Of a stretch of DNA of 60,229 nt, positions 1 to 8,945 are shown piece by piece. Source of the DNA: Armatimonadota bacterium (GTDB lineage: Bacteria > Armatimonadota > UBA5829); the NCBI GenBank assembly GCA_039679645.1, contig JBDKUO010000024.1:1-60229 (forward strand). Reading direction: 5' to 3'. How positions within the stretch are numbered: the stretch's first letter is position 1; every line of letters starts with the position of its first letter. The notes beneath the pieces are model-generated. The model made no database searches, was not told the origin of the DNA, and worked only from the letters and a program-made list of their open reading frames with translations. The position numbers and the translations under genes are program-made.

Positions 1-2
1 TG

Positions 3-104
3 CGCTGGAAGAGGCACGGAATCGAGACAATCGCACATTTGCGCTCTGCAGTGCTTAATAAAAGAACTGGCAATATATTAGAGGCTGCCAAAATTGCAGC
101 GTGA
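3..104 (+). CDS. C-terminal end of an unidentified protein (partial)
   Basis: An open frame runs in from the window edge and stops with TGA at 102-104, giving 33 residues that begin RWKRHGIETIAHL and end EAAKIAA. It is the only one of the three plus frames open this far. The GIETIAHLR pattern faintly recalls the C-termini of some transposases (ISKra4-like), but that is a weak impression. About 100 bases with no gene separate it from the next start. Confidence 0.3.
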   Translation, partial: RWKRHGIETIAHLRSAVLNKRTGNILEAAKIAA

Positions 105-202
105 TTCCGTAAATCTGACATGCACCCAGATTCAGCTTGAGAGTTCATTTACACAATGCTATGATATATCACCAGTCGAGTATACACATTAAGAGGTATG
201 TA

Positions 203-1015
203 ATGATTTCCAAGTGCATTCGAGTCAGCGCCTTGCTGGGTAGTATTTTCCTCTCGACATCCAGTTGGGCAATTAAAGTTCCAGTCACGCAATACGCAAA
301 TGTATCGCCGCTTCCGGGAGGCTGCATAGCACTCAACCAGGACGGCAAGCCTGATGGCCGCGGCGCAATGCAGATAAATATTCCTGTAGCTTATACGCCG
401 GGCAATGGCTATGCTAGCCTGGGTGCTTTCAGCGGAGAGCATTTGAATGCTTACTATAGTGACAAAGAGCAAAATGGCACAGGCGTGCTTGCGTTCGGCT
501 TCGGAGGTTGGCCAAAGCTTTACGCGTCGGCCATGGCTGTGAGTAGTTGGATTGCGGATGACAGCAAGTCCGTGAGTTTTCAGCTCCAGTGCATTAAGGA
601 AACCGATAAGGTGCCTGCAGTTGCGGTTGGTGTTCAGGACCTGTTGAATAAAGAATGGAAGCAGTTTAGGCAAAAGATGAATACCAAAGTCGGGTATTAT
701 GCCGTCGCCACTAAACAGTTCGATATTGATAACAAATCTATTTATACTACACTCGGCTACGGTGCAGGCAAGTTTTTAAACAGGCCTTTTGTGGGTCTTT
801 CGTACCCTATCAATGACCACTTGAGCATCGCAAGTGAATATGACGGCTATCAGATTAATGGTGCGCTGGGATGGAGGCCATTAGGTAGATACAGTTCATG
901 GACAGTCGCAGCAGGCTTTAATGGCAAATGCGGTCCATTCTTTGGTGGATGTGCAACAGGCACAATGAATAGCGCGTGGTCGGTTCCGATAGGGCTCTAC
1001 CTGATTTATAAGTAG
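203..1015 (+). CDS. Secreted beta-rich protein of unknown function (possible outer-membrane barrel)
   Basis: A 270-residue protein with an N-terminal signal peptide (MISKCIRVSALLGSIFLS, predicted cleavage after SSWA). I chose ATG 203 over an in-frame start at 137 because AAGAGG at 191-196 sits 6 bases upstream and because the signal peptide then begins at residue 1. The mature part alternates hydrophobic and polar residues with many Gly and aromatics (GYYAVATKQF, TLGYGAGKFL, ALGWRPLGRY) and ends with aromatic YLIYK, which fits an outer-membrane beta barrel. Four Cys lie in the mature chain, two of them in the loop CGPFFGGC. It abuts the sugar transferase tail to tail at the edge of the polysaccharide locus, so a role in export or surface display is possible. 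No family was recognised with certainty. Confidence 0.6.
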   Translation: MISKCIRVSALLGSIFLSTSSWAIKVPVTQYANVSPLPGGCIALNQDGKPDGRGAMQINIPVAYTPGNGYASLGAFSGEHLNAYYSDKEQNGTGVLAFGFGGWPKLYASAMAVSSWIADDSKSVSFQLQCIKETDKVPAVAVGVQDLLNKEWKQFRQKMNTKVGYYAVATKQFDIDNKSIYTTLGYGAGKFLNRPFVGLSYPINDHLSIASEYDGYQINGALGWRPLGRYSSWTVAAGFNGKCGPFFGGCATGTMNSAWSVPIGLYLIYK

Positions 1016-1609
1016 TTACAAGATTCGCCTCAAGGTTTTCAAGATTATCCAGAAGTCGCTCAAGACAGACGAATGCAGTGCATAATCCAGATTGAGGCGT
1101 ATTTTTTCGGGCATCACTTCATTTATGTATGCAGATTCAGGGTCGGATGCCTGCGCAAGCACGGTGCTTTCATCCCTGTAGCGGATGGAAGCGGGGTCGG
1201 TGATGCCGGGCGGTATATCCAGCACTGCGCGCTGCTGTTGACTGTAAAGCTCAACATATCGCTTGACTTCCGGGCGAGGTCCCACCAGGCTCATCTCGCC
1301 CATAAATACATTAAATAGCTGCGGGAGCTCATCAAGCTTGCTCTTGCGCAGAAACCTTCCAGCGCGCGTGATACGAGTGTCTTTACCGACCGTAAGCTGC
1401 ATGCCGATCTTCTCCGCATCCACGACCATCGTCCGAAACTTCCACATCCCGAACGGTTTGCCGTGCAGCCCGATGCGCTCCTGGCGAAAGAAGACCGGCC
1501 CCTTGTCATCCAATTTGATAATGATTGCTGTGACAAGTAAGACCGGCCACAGCACAATCAGTCCCGCGCTGGTGAAGCAAAGATCGAATAGTCTTTTTCC
1601 GGCTCTCAT
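1016..1609 (-). CDS. Initiating sugar transferase (undecaprenyl-phosphate phosphoglycosyltransferase)
   Basis: A 197-residue bacterial sugar transferase of the short monotopic type. It would move a sugar-1-phosphate from a nucleotide sugar to undecaprenyl phosphate at the inner membrane, the first step of repeat-unit assembly. Seen: one hydrophobic N-terminal re-entrant segment (about residues 10-31), the WKFRTM motif near residue 57, and [20 protein letters not shown] near 93-112, all family hallmarks. It lacks the extra N-terminal membrane domain of WcaJ/WbaP-size proteins, so it is PglC-like in length. Its start overlaps the aminotransferase stop by 4 bases (ATGA), which points to translational coupling as the last gene of the minus-strand operon. 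The donor sugar cannot be read from sequence. Confidence 0.9.
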   Translation of the reverse strand: MRAGKRLFDLCFTSAGLIVLWPVLLVTAIIIKLDDKGPVFFRQERIGLHGKPFGMWKFRTMVVDAEKIGMQLTVGKDTRITRAGRFLRKSKLDELPQLFNVFMGEMSLVGPRPEVKRYVELYSQQQRAVLDIPPGITDPASIRYRDESTVLAQASDPESAYINEVMPEKIRLNLDYALHSSVLSDFWIILKTLRRIL

Positions 1610-2769
1610 GCAAGAATCTCACGGACCGCGTTAACAACTCTCTCGGTATCTGCATCGCTCATACGAGTGTAGATCGGCAGGCTGACGGCGTGCTCATAAC
1701 ACTCAACTGCGCATGGATAATCCTCAGCTTTAAGATTATAGTATTTACTCCAATATGGATGGATATTGAGCGGGATGTAGTGCACGCTCGTGCCGATGCC
1801 GCGCTTGGTCATTTCCTGAATGAAATCATTGCGGGAAATGGGCGCATCATCGGTCAACCTGATGACGTAAAGATGCCATGCATGCATTTCGCCCTCTGGA
1901 GCTTTTTGTGGCAATATCAAAGGCAGATCAGCAAATCTTTCGTTATACACCTCGGCAATTGCTTCGCGGGAAGCCCTGAATTTATATACTTTGGTAAGCT
2001 GGTGTATTCCAATAGCTGCCGCTATATCGGTCATATTATACTTGAAGCCTGGAGCCACAACTTCATAGTACCAAGACGGCTTATCGGAATTATATCTGTT
2101 AAACACGTCGCGGTCGATTCCATGCAGGCGCATCATACGGCAGCGATCGGCTTTGTCTTTATCTCGCAGCACGATCATTCCGCCCTCGCCGGTCGCCAGA
2201 GGTTTTGTAGCATAAAAGCTGAACACTACCGCATCACTTTCGATTGCGCCAATCAATTTGCCTTTGAAAGTCGTCGGAATGGCATGAGCCGCGTCTTCGA
2301 CTACTTTCAGATTGTGCCTGTGGGCAATATCGTATATGGCATCCATATCACATGCCAGCCCACCGACATGCACCGGTAAAATCATCTTGGTGCGCGGGGT
2401 AATTGCAGCTTCGATCTTAGCAGGATCGATAATAAGTGTCTTGGGATCGATATCTACAAACACAGGGTCTGCTCCAAGATATCTTATGACCTCGGCTGTG
2501 GCGGTAAATGTGTAAGGAGTAGTAATTACCTCATCGCCTGCAGTTATTCCCAGGGATTCGAGCGCAAGATGCAGACCTGCCGTAGCCGAGTTTACCGCGA
2601 TGGTTTCTACATCTCCTCCCAGGAAGGTCGCGAAATCCTGCTCAAACCGGCGCGTTTTGGGTCCGGTGGTAAGCCAGCCGGAGCGCATCGAATCGACGAC
2701 TTCCGCTATTTCCTCCTCACCTATATCAGGCAGTGCAAATGGTAAAAAAGTGTTTACATATGAACTCAT
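1606..2769 (-). CDS. DegT/DnrJ/EryC1-family sugar aminotransferase
   Basis: A PLP-dependent aminotransferase of 387 residues that would transfer an amino group to a keto-sugar nucleotide, making an amino-deoxy sugar for the surface polysaccharide. Seen: [17 protein letters not shown] at the N-terminus, VEDAAHA for cofactor binding, the PLP lysine in [14 protein letters not shown], and a C-terminal [12 protein letters not shown] segment, all typical of the DegT fold. I chose ATG 2769 because AGGAA lies about 6 bases upstream and the family N-terminus ([14 protein letters not shown]) then starts at once. A longer frame to 2826 would run into the methyltransferase. It lies 2 bases after the methyltransferase stop and overlaps the sugar transferase. 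Its partner dehydratase is not in the window. Confidence 0.9.
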   Translation of the reverse strand: MSSYVNTFLPFALPDIGEEEIAEVVDSMRSGWLTTGPKTRRFEQDFATFLGGDVETIAVNSATAGLHLALESLGITAGDEVITTPYTFTATAEVIRYLGADPVFVDIDPKTLIIDPAKIEAAITPRTKMILPVHVGGLACDMDAIYDIAHRHNLKVVEDAAHAIPTTFKGKLIGAIESDAVVFSFYATKPLATGEGGMIVLRDKDKADRCRMMRLHGIDRDVFNRYNSDKPSWYYEVVAPGFKYNMTDIAAAIGIHQLTKVYKFRASREAIAEVYNERFADLPLILPQKAPEGEMHAWHLYVIRLTDDAPISRNDFIQEMTKRGIGTSVHYIPLNIHPYWSKYYNLKAEDYPCAVECYEHAVSLPIYTRMSDADTERVVNAVREILA

Positions 2770-2771
2770 AA

Positions 2772-3467
2772 CTATTCCTGTTTCTCTATCCAGCACAATA
2801 CGTGTGTTCGCAGTAATGGAATGCAATTGAATAAACTATATAGCCAAGGGTGTACAGCAGTAACTCGGCGGTTGATCGGTGGAGCAAGCGTTACGCGCCA
2901 CGACGATATCTTGCCGTCGGGAAAGAGTTCTCTGATCCGTCTTAACGGAACTCCCCGCACATCGGGATTATTGGGGTTATTCATTACAAAATCGTACCAC
3001 AATACGCCGCCCCCAGGCTTTGTAAGCGACCACATTTTATCGGCCAGCCTTTGCTGAAACTGATTGTCCAGAATTGAAGTGAAAACTGTCGATTGCAATA
3101 CGATATCAAACGATTCGCGTTCCAGGTCAAGTGCGGTTGCGTCCCCGCAGATTACTCTGGTTGCGTTTGGAAGTCTGTTTCTCGCAGTATTTGCACGTTC
3201 TTCGAGCAGTTCATTTGCAATAAGATTTTCAGGCTTGAAGCCAATGCTGATTAAATAAAGAAGATTTGTACCTGTCCCACAGCCAACTTCCAGAACTCTT
3301 TTACTTTCAACAGGCGCAATACCGTAATTGTTGATCCATCTTATTATAGCCCGCTCTTTTTCCTGAGTACTTAGACAGACATCTATGCGTGTTGGAATGT
3401 ACAACGAAGACGTTTCTGCTTGCTTTCGACGGGAGTACCTTTCTCGAACTCTATCTACTTCGCTCAT
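2772..3467 (-). CDS. Class I SAM-dependent methyltransferase in polysaccharide operon
   Basis: A 231-residue Rossmann-fold methyltransferase. Motif I is [14 protein letters not shown] near residue 60, followed by an acidic motif II region ([10 protein letters not shown]), a GDATAL segment and [13 protein letters not shown] (post motif). The substrate is not evident. Placed between a glycosyltransferase and a sugar aminotransferase, it most likely methylates a sugar or a lipid-linked intermediate. The C-terminal third ([20 protein letters not shown]) resembles the small Methyltransf_11 proteins often found in such loci. The start codon shares one base with the upstream glycosyltransferase stop, so the genes are in one transcript. 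Confidence 0.85.
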   Translation of the reverse strand: MSEVDRVRERYSRRKQAETSSLYIPTRIDVCLSTQEKERAIIRWINNYGIAPVESKRVLEVGCGTGTNLLYLISIGFKPENLIANELLEERANTARNRLPNATRVICGDATALDLERESFDIVLQSTVFTSILDNQFQQRLADKMWSLTKPGGGVLWYDFVMNNPNNPDVRGVPLRRIRELFPDGKISSWRVTLAPPINRRVTAVHPWLYSLFNCIPLLRTHVLCWIEKQE

Positions 3468-4693
3468 TACACAAATGCCTCCAGGAAACGCTTGGCCAAG
3501 ATCGAATAGTCGTGAGATTTAAGCACATATTCATGTCCGCGCGCCCCCATTCGACTGCGCTCTTCGGGGTTCATCTTCATAAGAGTTAAAACCGCATCGG
3601 CAATATCCTTCTGACTGCCCGTGGATATCGATATGCCACACCCACTCTCGCTCACCATATCATTACCTGCATCTATCGACTGCACCACGGGCTTTGCAGC
3701 CATCATGTAATCCATAAGTTTATTCGGACTGATGCCAAACCTGAAAAGAGACTTGTGAGCCAGGCCAATGTACAATACATCCATCTTGCTCAGCAAGCTC
3801 GGAATTGATGCCTTCGGTACAGCGGGCAAAAACCTTACATTATTAAGACGCATGTTGCTCGCGGTTTTTATAAGTTTCTCTTTATCAGGCCCTTGCCCGA
3901 CTAAAATAAAAACAGCATTTGACCCTTCTGTCAGAGCGGCTGCTTCCATGAGGCGTTCGAGTGCATTAGCCGGCCCGTGAGCTCCCGCATAACAAACAAG
4001 AAACCTGCCCTCGCCTTGCAGCGCATCCAGAATATCTTTTTGCTCCTGTGGGATGGTCTGCTTGCTTTCCAGCCACTCGCTTGTATCGATCCCATTCGGC
4101 ACATAGCAAAACTTACCTTCTGCCAGGCCATGTTTGAGCATATGGCTCTCTGCAAGCGGCAACATAGATACCACTCTATCGCAGTGCTTGTATGCATAGT
4201 TCTCTGCCCACTGCATCAGCATGATAAACGGATGCCATTTGGACATTCCACCTATCTCCATAGGTGATAGCGGCCACAGGTCGTGGACTTCATATATCAA
4301 CTTGGCAGAGGCAAGCCGGGCAATTTTGCTGGCTGGATAATTGTCCAGGGGATATGTAGATGAGGCTATGACCACATCCGGCTTGATCGTCCGTGCAAGT
4401 TCGATTCTACGAAGAAGCAGTTGATTGGTAAAACTGAGCATGTTCTTTACACGCCCAACGCCATTCCCCGAATACGCTGGAGTCTTAAGCCAGATATAAT
4501 GGACTCCCTCGATTACCTCATGAGTCATATTGCCTTTGATCTGTGGATTACAGGTGCGAACATGCGAGTTTGAAGCAGCAATTATTGTTACTTCATGTCC
4601 AAGCCTTACCCATTCGCGAGCCATATAGAATGGTCGATATTCCATGCCATGCTTTATTGAGCCGGCGTAGTGGTTGATGAGTAAAATTTTCAT
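3467..4693 (-). CDS. Glycosyltransferase family 4 (WbuB-like)
   Basis: A 408-residue GT-B fold glycosyltransferase. The N-terminal domain has the WbuB-type opening MKILLINHYAGS and GMEYRPFYMAREW. The C-terminal donor-binding domain has CYAGAHGPAN, FILVGQGPDKE and FGISPNKLMDYMMAAKPVV, where the acidic residue expected in the EX7E region is replaced by a D/Y context. It would add a sugar from a nucleotide donor to the lipid-linked chain in the cytoplasm. I prefer ATG 4693 to the TTG at 4702: the family start is at MKILLI, although neither start has a strong Shine-Dalgarno site. It is the first gene of the minus-strand polysaccharide operon. Confidence 0.88.
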   Translation of the reverse strand: MKILLINHYAGSIKHGMEYRPFYMAREWVRLGHEVTIIAASNSHVRTCNPQIKGNMTHEVIEGVHYIWLKTPAYSGNGVGRVKNMLSFTNQLLLRRIELARTIKPDVVIASSTYPLDNYPASKIARLASAKLIYEVHDLWPLSPMEIGGMSKWHPFIMLMQWAENYAYKHCDRVVSMLPLAESHMLKHGLAEGKFCYVPNGIDTSEWLESKQTIPQEQKDILDALQGEGRFLVCYAGAHGPANALERLMEAAALTEGSNAVFILVGQGPDKEKLIKTASNMRLNNVRFLPAVPKASIPSLLSKMDVLYIGLAHKSLFRFGISPNKLMDYMMAAKPVVQSIDAGNDMVSESGCGISISTGSQKDIADAVLTLMKMNPEERSRMGARGHEYVLKSHDYSILAKRFLEAFV

Positions 4694-4827
4694 ATGATTC
4701 AAATATGCGCGGCAGCAGTTGAAAGAACTCTCTCATAGAAATGCACCGTTTAATCCACACATGCAGACCATTTATAGCGTTTCTTAAAGAATCCCCGTCC
4801 GTTCGGCGCGGCACCTTGCACGTTGGT

Positions 4828-4858
4828 ATTTTAGCATAACCGTCTGTTTGGTGTCCAA
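4828..4858 (-). promoter_or_regulatory. Candidate promoter of the minus-strand polysaccharide operon
   Basis: On the minus strand TTGGAC (4858-4853) is followed after 19 bases by an extended -10, TGCTAAAAT (hexamer 4833-4828). The spacer is long but the TGn extension compensates. It would give a leader of about 130 bases before the glycosyltransferase at 4693. No experimental support. Confidence 0.4.
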
Positions 4859-4910
4859 CACTGGGGCGTTTTGAATTGCGCTGAACATGAAACGCTAAAT
4901 CAGACAGACG
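4841..4910. repeat. Inverted repeat and nested hairpins between the divergent polysaccharide promoters
   Basis: CGTCTGT (4841-4847) pairs with ACAGACG (4904-4910). Inside lie a small GTGT/ACAC hairpin and a GCGTTT/AAACGC hairpin, so the folded form is a three-way junction. It sits between the minus-strand -10 (4828) and the plus-strand -35 (4934). It could be a shared operator or a leader structure in the minus transcript. Confidence 0.4.
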
Positions 4911-4933
4911 CCCTCGACAAACGCCAAATCGAG

Positions 4934-4962
4934 TTGACATGCCTACAGTGTCCTGATAGAAT
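4934..4962 (+). promoter_or_regulatory. Strong sigma-70-type promoter for the wzz-wecC-wzx-wzy operon
   Basis: TTGACA (4934-4939, perfect -35), a 17-base spacer, then TAGAAT (4957-4962, one mismatch to TATAAT). Transcription would begin near 4969. That leaves only about 12 bases before a TTG at 4981, which favours the ATG at 5056 as the wzz start. Confidence 0.75.
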
Positions 4963-5055
4963 GACGTAGGTAGGCAGGCTTTGACAAAACAGGTTCAAGT
5001 TATTCAAACCGAAGCCGGTCTAATATGCCAAGGGCACGGATGGTTTTACGCAATT

Positions 5056-6192
5056 ATGAGCACTGATGCCGCGGTTCGTCGCGACTCTCTTCAGGACGAT
5101 CCTGAGGTTGATCTTCGAGAGCAAGTTAGGAAGTGGCGCGCCAGGTGGAAGCTGCTTCTGGCTTTCATATTAGGTGGCATGGCACTTGCTTTTATCTATA
5201 CAAAGATGCAGCCCAACATATATGAGTCAAAAGCTAGCCTCTACGTGAAGTCGACCTCAAGTACAGCAGGTCTGTTGGCAGATTTACCAATAGGACTCAG
5301 CCAAGGTTCCAGCGGTTCGGGATATATCATTGCGCTTCTCAAAAGTGAAACAATGTACAGGCGTGTGATAGTCCAGTTGAATCTCCTCCAGAGTCATGCG
5401 TTTGCCGACAGAAGGGTTTGTAACATACCTTCCGCCGTAGAGGAGCTTTCTCGCTCGGCAATGGTCCACGAAGAAAAGGATGGTACGATCAGTCTGATTG
5501 TTCGTTCACGAAGTCCAGAATTGTCGGCAAAAATCGCAAATGCCATGGTAGGCAATCTCGGTACGATGGTCATTACGGTCTCGAAAAAGAAGACCGATTT
5601 TATCCAAGGCAAGATGACCGGCACACTGCGCGATTTGGAGAAAGCCGAAAACGATCTTATGATCTTCCAAAAGCGTAACAGCATAGCCTCGATAGATGAT
5701 CAAACGAAGGCTATGATTACAGAGTTGAGCGAGCTCGATAGCAAGCTGGTCGAACTGGACGTGCAGCAACAGGACATAAGGAGCCAACTCGCCAATTCCG
5801 GTGACCTGAATGATTTGGTTGGTCTTGAAGTTGAGTTAAAGTCTTTGGAATCGAGTCGCAGTTTTCTGGAGAATAAACGAACCGATCTGCAAAAAAAACT
5901 GGAAACGCTGCCGCAGATGGGGCTGGAATATATGCGATTGCAGCGTCGCGTTGCCTCGCTGACCAAAACCTATGAACTGCTGTTGCAGCAATATGAGATG
6001 GAGTCCATCTCCCAGCGCGGTGAAGACGGCGATTACCAGATAATAGATAAGGCTCACCCCAACAAGCAAAAAGTCGCTCCAAGCGCGGCCAGAAATGCCG
6101 TATTGGGTGGTATGATCGGTTTGATGGTTTCCATGGGATTGGCAAGTTTTATGTCGAACCCAAAAGGCGCATATAAGAAGCGTCATGCCTGA
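5056..6192 (+). CDS. Wzz/GumC-type polysaccharide chain-length determinant
   Basis: A 378-residue inner-membrane co-polymerase that would set chain length together with Wzy. Membrane segment 1 is about residues 34-51 (LLLAFILGGMALAFIYT), then the Wzz domain (MQPNIYESKASLYV), a long periplasmic coiled coil (residues about 150-310, with LRDLEKAENDLMIFQKRN and LVELDVQQQDIRSQL), and a C-terminal segment preceded by AHPNKQKVAPS (the Pro-rich Wzz signature) and AVLGGMIGLMVSMGLA. There is no C-terminal tyrosine kinase. An in-frame TTG at 4981 would add 25 residues but lies only about 12 bases after the predicted transcription start, so I chose ATG 5056. First gene of the plus operon. Confidence 0.85.
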   Translation: MSTDAAVRRDSLQDDPEVDLREQVRKWRARWKLLLAFILGGMALAFIYTKMQPNIYESKASLYVKSTSSTAGLLADLPIGLSQGSSGSGYIIALLKSETMYRRVIVQLNLLQSHAFADRRVCNIPSAVEELSRSAMVHEEKDGTISLIVRSRSPELSAKIANAMVGNLGTMVITVSKKKTDFIQGKMTGTLRDLEKAENDLMIFQKRNSIASIDDQTKAMITELSELDSKLVELDVQQQDIRSQLANSGDLNDLVGLEVELKSLESSRSFLENKRTDLQKKLETLPQMGLEYMRLQRRVASLTKTYELLLQQYEMESISQRGEDGDYQIIDKAHPNKQKVAPSAARNAVLGGMIGLMVSMGLASFMSNPKGAYKKRHA

Positions 6193-6328
6193 AGACCATG
6201 CTTTACCACGATAGATGACGGGGCTCCGGTCCCGACTTCTGCACATTCGGAACCAAACAACTATAGACATAAATGAGCGACGGCAGTCCTTAGCTGTCCG
6301 ATTTCAGCTATTTTTGTGGGAGGGTAAA

Positions 6329-7639
6329 ATGGAAAAAGTTGGTGCCACTTTGGCAGAGTGCGATAAGCGCGCAACCGAAACCGGCTTGCTGCGAGTATGT
6401 GTAGTTGGACTTGGATATATTGGTCTTCCCTTAGCCACAGTTTTAACTGCAAACAATATTGATGTCTACGGAGCCGACGTTTCCAGAGAAGTGGTAGCCA
6501 ATCTTAACTTGGGTCAGACTCACTGCGTTGAACCCGGACTGGATGAAATGCTGGAAAAAGCTGTTTCCAGCGGACGTTTTCGCGCGTTTGAGCAGCCGGC
6601 GGAAGCTGATGTTTTTGTGATTGCTGTCCCAACACCGATAACAAAAGAAAAGGAGCCGGACGTCACTTGCGTTATCTCGGCTGCGGAATCTATCGCTCCT
6701 CGTCTCGTGGCCGGCAATCTTATAATAATCGAGTCCACTTGCCCCGTAATGACAACAGAGGTGGTTAAGGACCGTCTGAGCAAGCTCAGGCCTGATCTTG
6801 AATTTCCAAAGCGAGATGAAGCGGGGCATCCTGACCAGGTGAGCATAGCTTATTGCCCTGAAAGGGTGCTGCCTGGTCGTATATTTCTGGAACTGGTCGA
6901 AAATGATAGAGTCGTAGGCGGTCTTGATGAGCTTTCCACCCGGTTGGGCGTAGCTTTTTATGAAAGATTCATTCATGGCAATGTATTGCCTACCGATGCG
7001 CGCACTGCCGAAATGTGCAAGTTAGCTGAGAATGCCTACAGGGATGTAAACATTGCTTTTGCCAACGAACTGTCGCTGGTATGCGAGCGTTTTGCGATAA
7101 ATCCGTTCAAGCTTATAGAGCTTTCTAATCGGCATCCCCGTGTAAACATACTCCAACCCGGACCTGGTGTAGGTGGCCACTGCATTGCAATAGACCCATG
7201 GTTTATTGTGGATTCGGCGCCTGATCTTGCTAATCTGATCAGAACATCTCGCCAGGTAAACGATTCAATGCCCGGCAGAGTTGTCGAGCGCGTTCTGAAA
7301 GCGGCAAAAGAGTTTTCCAACCCGACAATTGCGTGCCTTGGTCTTGCGTTCAAACCCGATGTGGATGATCTAAGAGAGAGTCCGGCGGTTGAGATTACAA
7401 GAGAACTGGCGCAGATGGGTATGGGCCGAATCCTTGCCGTTGAGCCGAATGTCAACGTCCTGCCAAGCATACTGCAAGAACAACCGGTTGAACTAGTCGA
7501 TATTAACAATGCGCTGGAAGCTGCGGATGTGGTGGTGCTTCTGGTAAACCATAGACAATTCCTTAGCTTGGATCCCCACTGCCTGTGTGGCAAAAAAATC
7601 ATTGATACGCGGGGCGCTTGGCGGTCTGCTTACGAGTAG
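6329..7639 (+). CDS. wecC: UDP-N-acetyl-D-mannosamine dehydrogenase
   Basis: A 436-residue UDP-sugar dehydrogenase that would oxidise UDP-ManNAc to UDP-ManNAc uronate with two NAD+. The NAD site is VVGLGYIGLPLA. The WecC-type signatures VAVPTP-like IAVPTPI, IESTCPV, IAYCPERVLPG, RTAEMCKLAENAYRDVNIAF, and the catalytic-Cys region NILQPGPGVGGHCIAIDPWF are all present and close to E. coli WecC. The C-terminal UDP-binding domain has ACLGLAFKPDVDDLRESPA. ATG 6329 was chosen because GGGAGGG (6318-6324) lies 5 bases upstream; the frame opens earlier without such a site. The 2-epimerase WecB that supplies its substrate is not in the window. It implies an acidic amino-sugar in the polysaccharide. Confidence 0.9.
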   Translation: MEKVGATLAECDKRATETGLLRVCVVGLGYIGLPLATVLTANNIDVYGADVSREVVANLNLGQTHCVEPGLDEMLEKAVSSGRFRAFEQPAEADVFVIAVPTPITKEKEPDVTCVISAAESIAPRLVAGNLIIIESTCPVMTTEVVKDRLSKLRPDLEFPKRDEAGHPDQVSIAYCPERVLPGRIFLELVENDRVVGGLDELSTRLGVAFYERFIHGNVLPTDARTAEMCKLAENAYRDVNIAFANELSLVCERFAINPFKLIELSNRHPRVNILQPGPGVGGHCIAIDPWFIVDSAPDLANLIRTSRQVNDSMPGRVVERVLKAAKEFSNPTIACLGLAFKPDVDDLRESPAVEITRELAQMGMGRILAVEPNVNVLPSILQEQPVELVDINNALEAADVVVLLVNHRQFLSLDPHCLCGKKIIDTRGAWRSAYE

Positions 7640-7649
7640 GAGATGTGCA

Positions 7650-8945
7650 TTGATTGAACATGCCGCCGCATCGTCCCCGGATGGATGCTTTATAGCAGAG
7701 GTCCGATCCACAGTGGATCGCCTGCTCGAAACCCTGAAATCCGTCGATGGCTACGGTTATGATACCTATGACTACAGAGTAGGTAAGTTATATGAGAGCT
7801 TGTTTCATGCACGTAAGACAAGCCTATTGTGCGAGGCTTTAATCAGATGCTTCTATGCAGTCGAGATAATAGCCCCTATCGCATTTCGCAGGCTCAGAGG
7901 GATTAAACCGCATTGGGACCCTATGGGTAACAGCTACCGCGCCGGCGCTCATATGTCGCTCTATCTGGTCGATGGTGACCGAAAACATCTGGACGAAGCC
8001 CGAGCTATTCTAGACAGGATCGTTACATGCGCTGTGGGAAATTCGCCCGCCAGGGGCTTTGCGCTCGGATTCAAGTGCATTACAGGTTCGGGCAAGCTCT
8101 GGCGAACGGATGTCCCGGTCTCGCACTATTCTCTTAGAGTCGCACGTAAGTTGCTGATGTGGGAACGTATCAATAGAGATGACCGCTATGCCGAAATGCT
8201 CGACGAAGTGATACGGTTCCTTACAGAAGCACTGGCCTGGGTTGAGCACGAGGGTATGCTGGGTGTCGGCTACACTCCCGATGATCCACTTCAGGTTATT
8301 AATATTTGGGCGGATGTGGCATCGCTGCTTGCAAGCTGGGATGTGTTGCGCGGGACTCAGGTCCACAAAGAGAAGGCGCTGCGGCTGGCAAGAGGGGTGC
8401 TGGCGCATCAGCAGGATGACGGCACTTGGCCATATTTCGCAAGTTGGATGAATATCCCAGGTAGGGTGGATAACTCCCATACGTCTATGGTTCTTGGCGC
8501 ACTTGCGGACATCGCGGTCTGTTACCCGAACGATATACGCCATGAAGTGGTCGCGGCGCTTGAGAAGGGCACGCGTATATGGCTAAATATGTTCTTTGAT
8601 GAAAATACGGGCAAGTATTGGCATTTGCCGGGTATTAAGCATCAGTGTCATGCTGTTGCCTTTGGTGACGCCCTATATGCGATCACTAGGCTCGTTCGAC
8701 CCGATTTGGGACTTTCAGCCGAGCTTGTCGAGCGGCTGGGGCGTTTAGCGGACAAGATGGTCGTGTGGTCGCTGCGAGAGATGAGGCTGCCCAACGGCCG
8801 GTTCTGCGAAAGAAAACTGCCGTATCGCCGCTACAGCGTCCGGAGTGTCAGATCTTTTGATGGGCTAATTGCAGACGCCTTGGCGCTCTACTGGGCAAGG
8901 ATGCAGGGGCATGAGGGGATTTACAGCAAGTTATGGACGGTCTAG
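7650..8945 (+). CDS. Predicted alpha/alpha-toroid protein of the polysaccharide locus
   Basis: A 431-residue soluble protein with repeated helical hairpins and conserved-looking patches (HWDPMGNSYRAGAHMSLY, RTDVPVSHYSLRVARKLL, DDGTWPYFASW, RVDNSHTSMVLGALA, KYWHLPGIKHQCHAVAFGDA). This pattern fits six-hairpin glycosidase-like or C5-epimerase-like folds, but I could not name a family. The start is TTG 7650, with AGGAG at 7638-7642 overlapping the wecC stop and a 7-base spacing. An upstream in-frame GTG at 7587 would lie inside wecC. Lying between WecC and Wzx, it may modify or trim the repeat unit. No signal peptide is seen, so it should act in the cytoplasm. Confidence 0.6.
   Translation: MIEHAAASSPDGCFIAEVRSTVDRLLETLKSVDGYGYDTYDYRVGKLYESLFHARKTSLLCEALIRCFYAVEIIAPIAFRRLRGIKPHWDPMGNSYRAGAHMSLYLVDGDRKHLDEARAILDRIVTCAVGNSPARGFALGFKCITGSGKLWRTDVPVSHYSLRVARKLLMWERINRDDRYAEMLDEVIRFLTEALAWVEHEGMLGVGYTPDDPLQVINIWADVASLLASWDVLRGTQVHKEKALRLARGVLAHQQDDGTWPYFASWMNIPGRVDNSHTSMVLGALADIAVCYPNDIRHEVVAALEKGTRIWLNMFFDENTGKYWHLPGIKHQCHAVAFGDALYAITRLVRPDLGLSAELVERLGRLADKMVVWSLREMRLPNGRFCERKLPYRRYSVRSVRSFDGLIADALALYWARMQGHEGIYSKLWTV

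Noticed and set aside
4593-4940. 115-codon minus-strand frame upstream of the glycosyltransferase
   Set aside because: It overlaps the start of a well-supported gene and both promoters, and its product has no family features.
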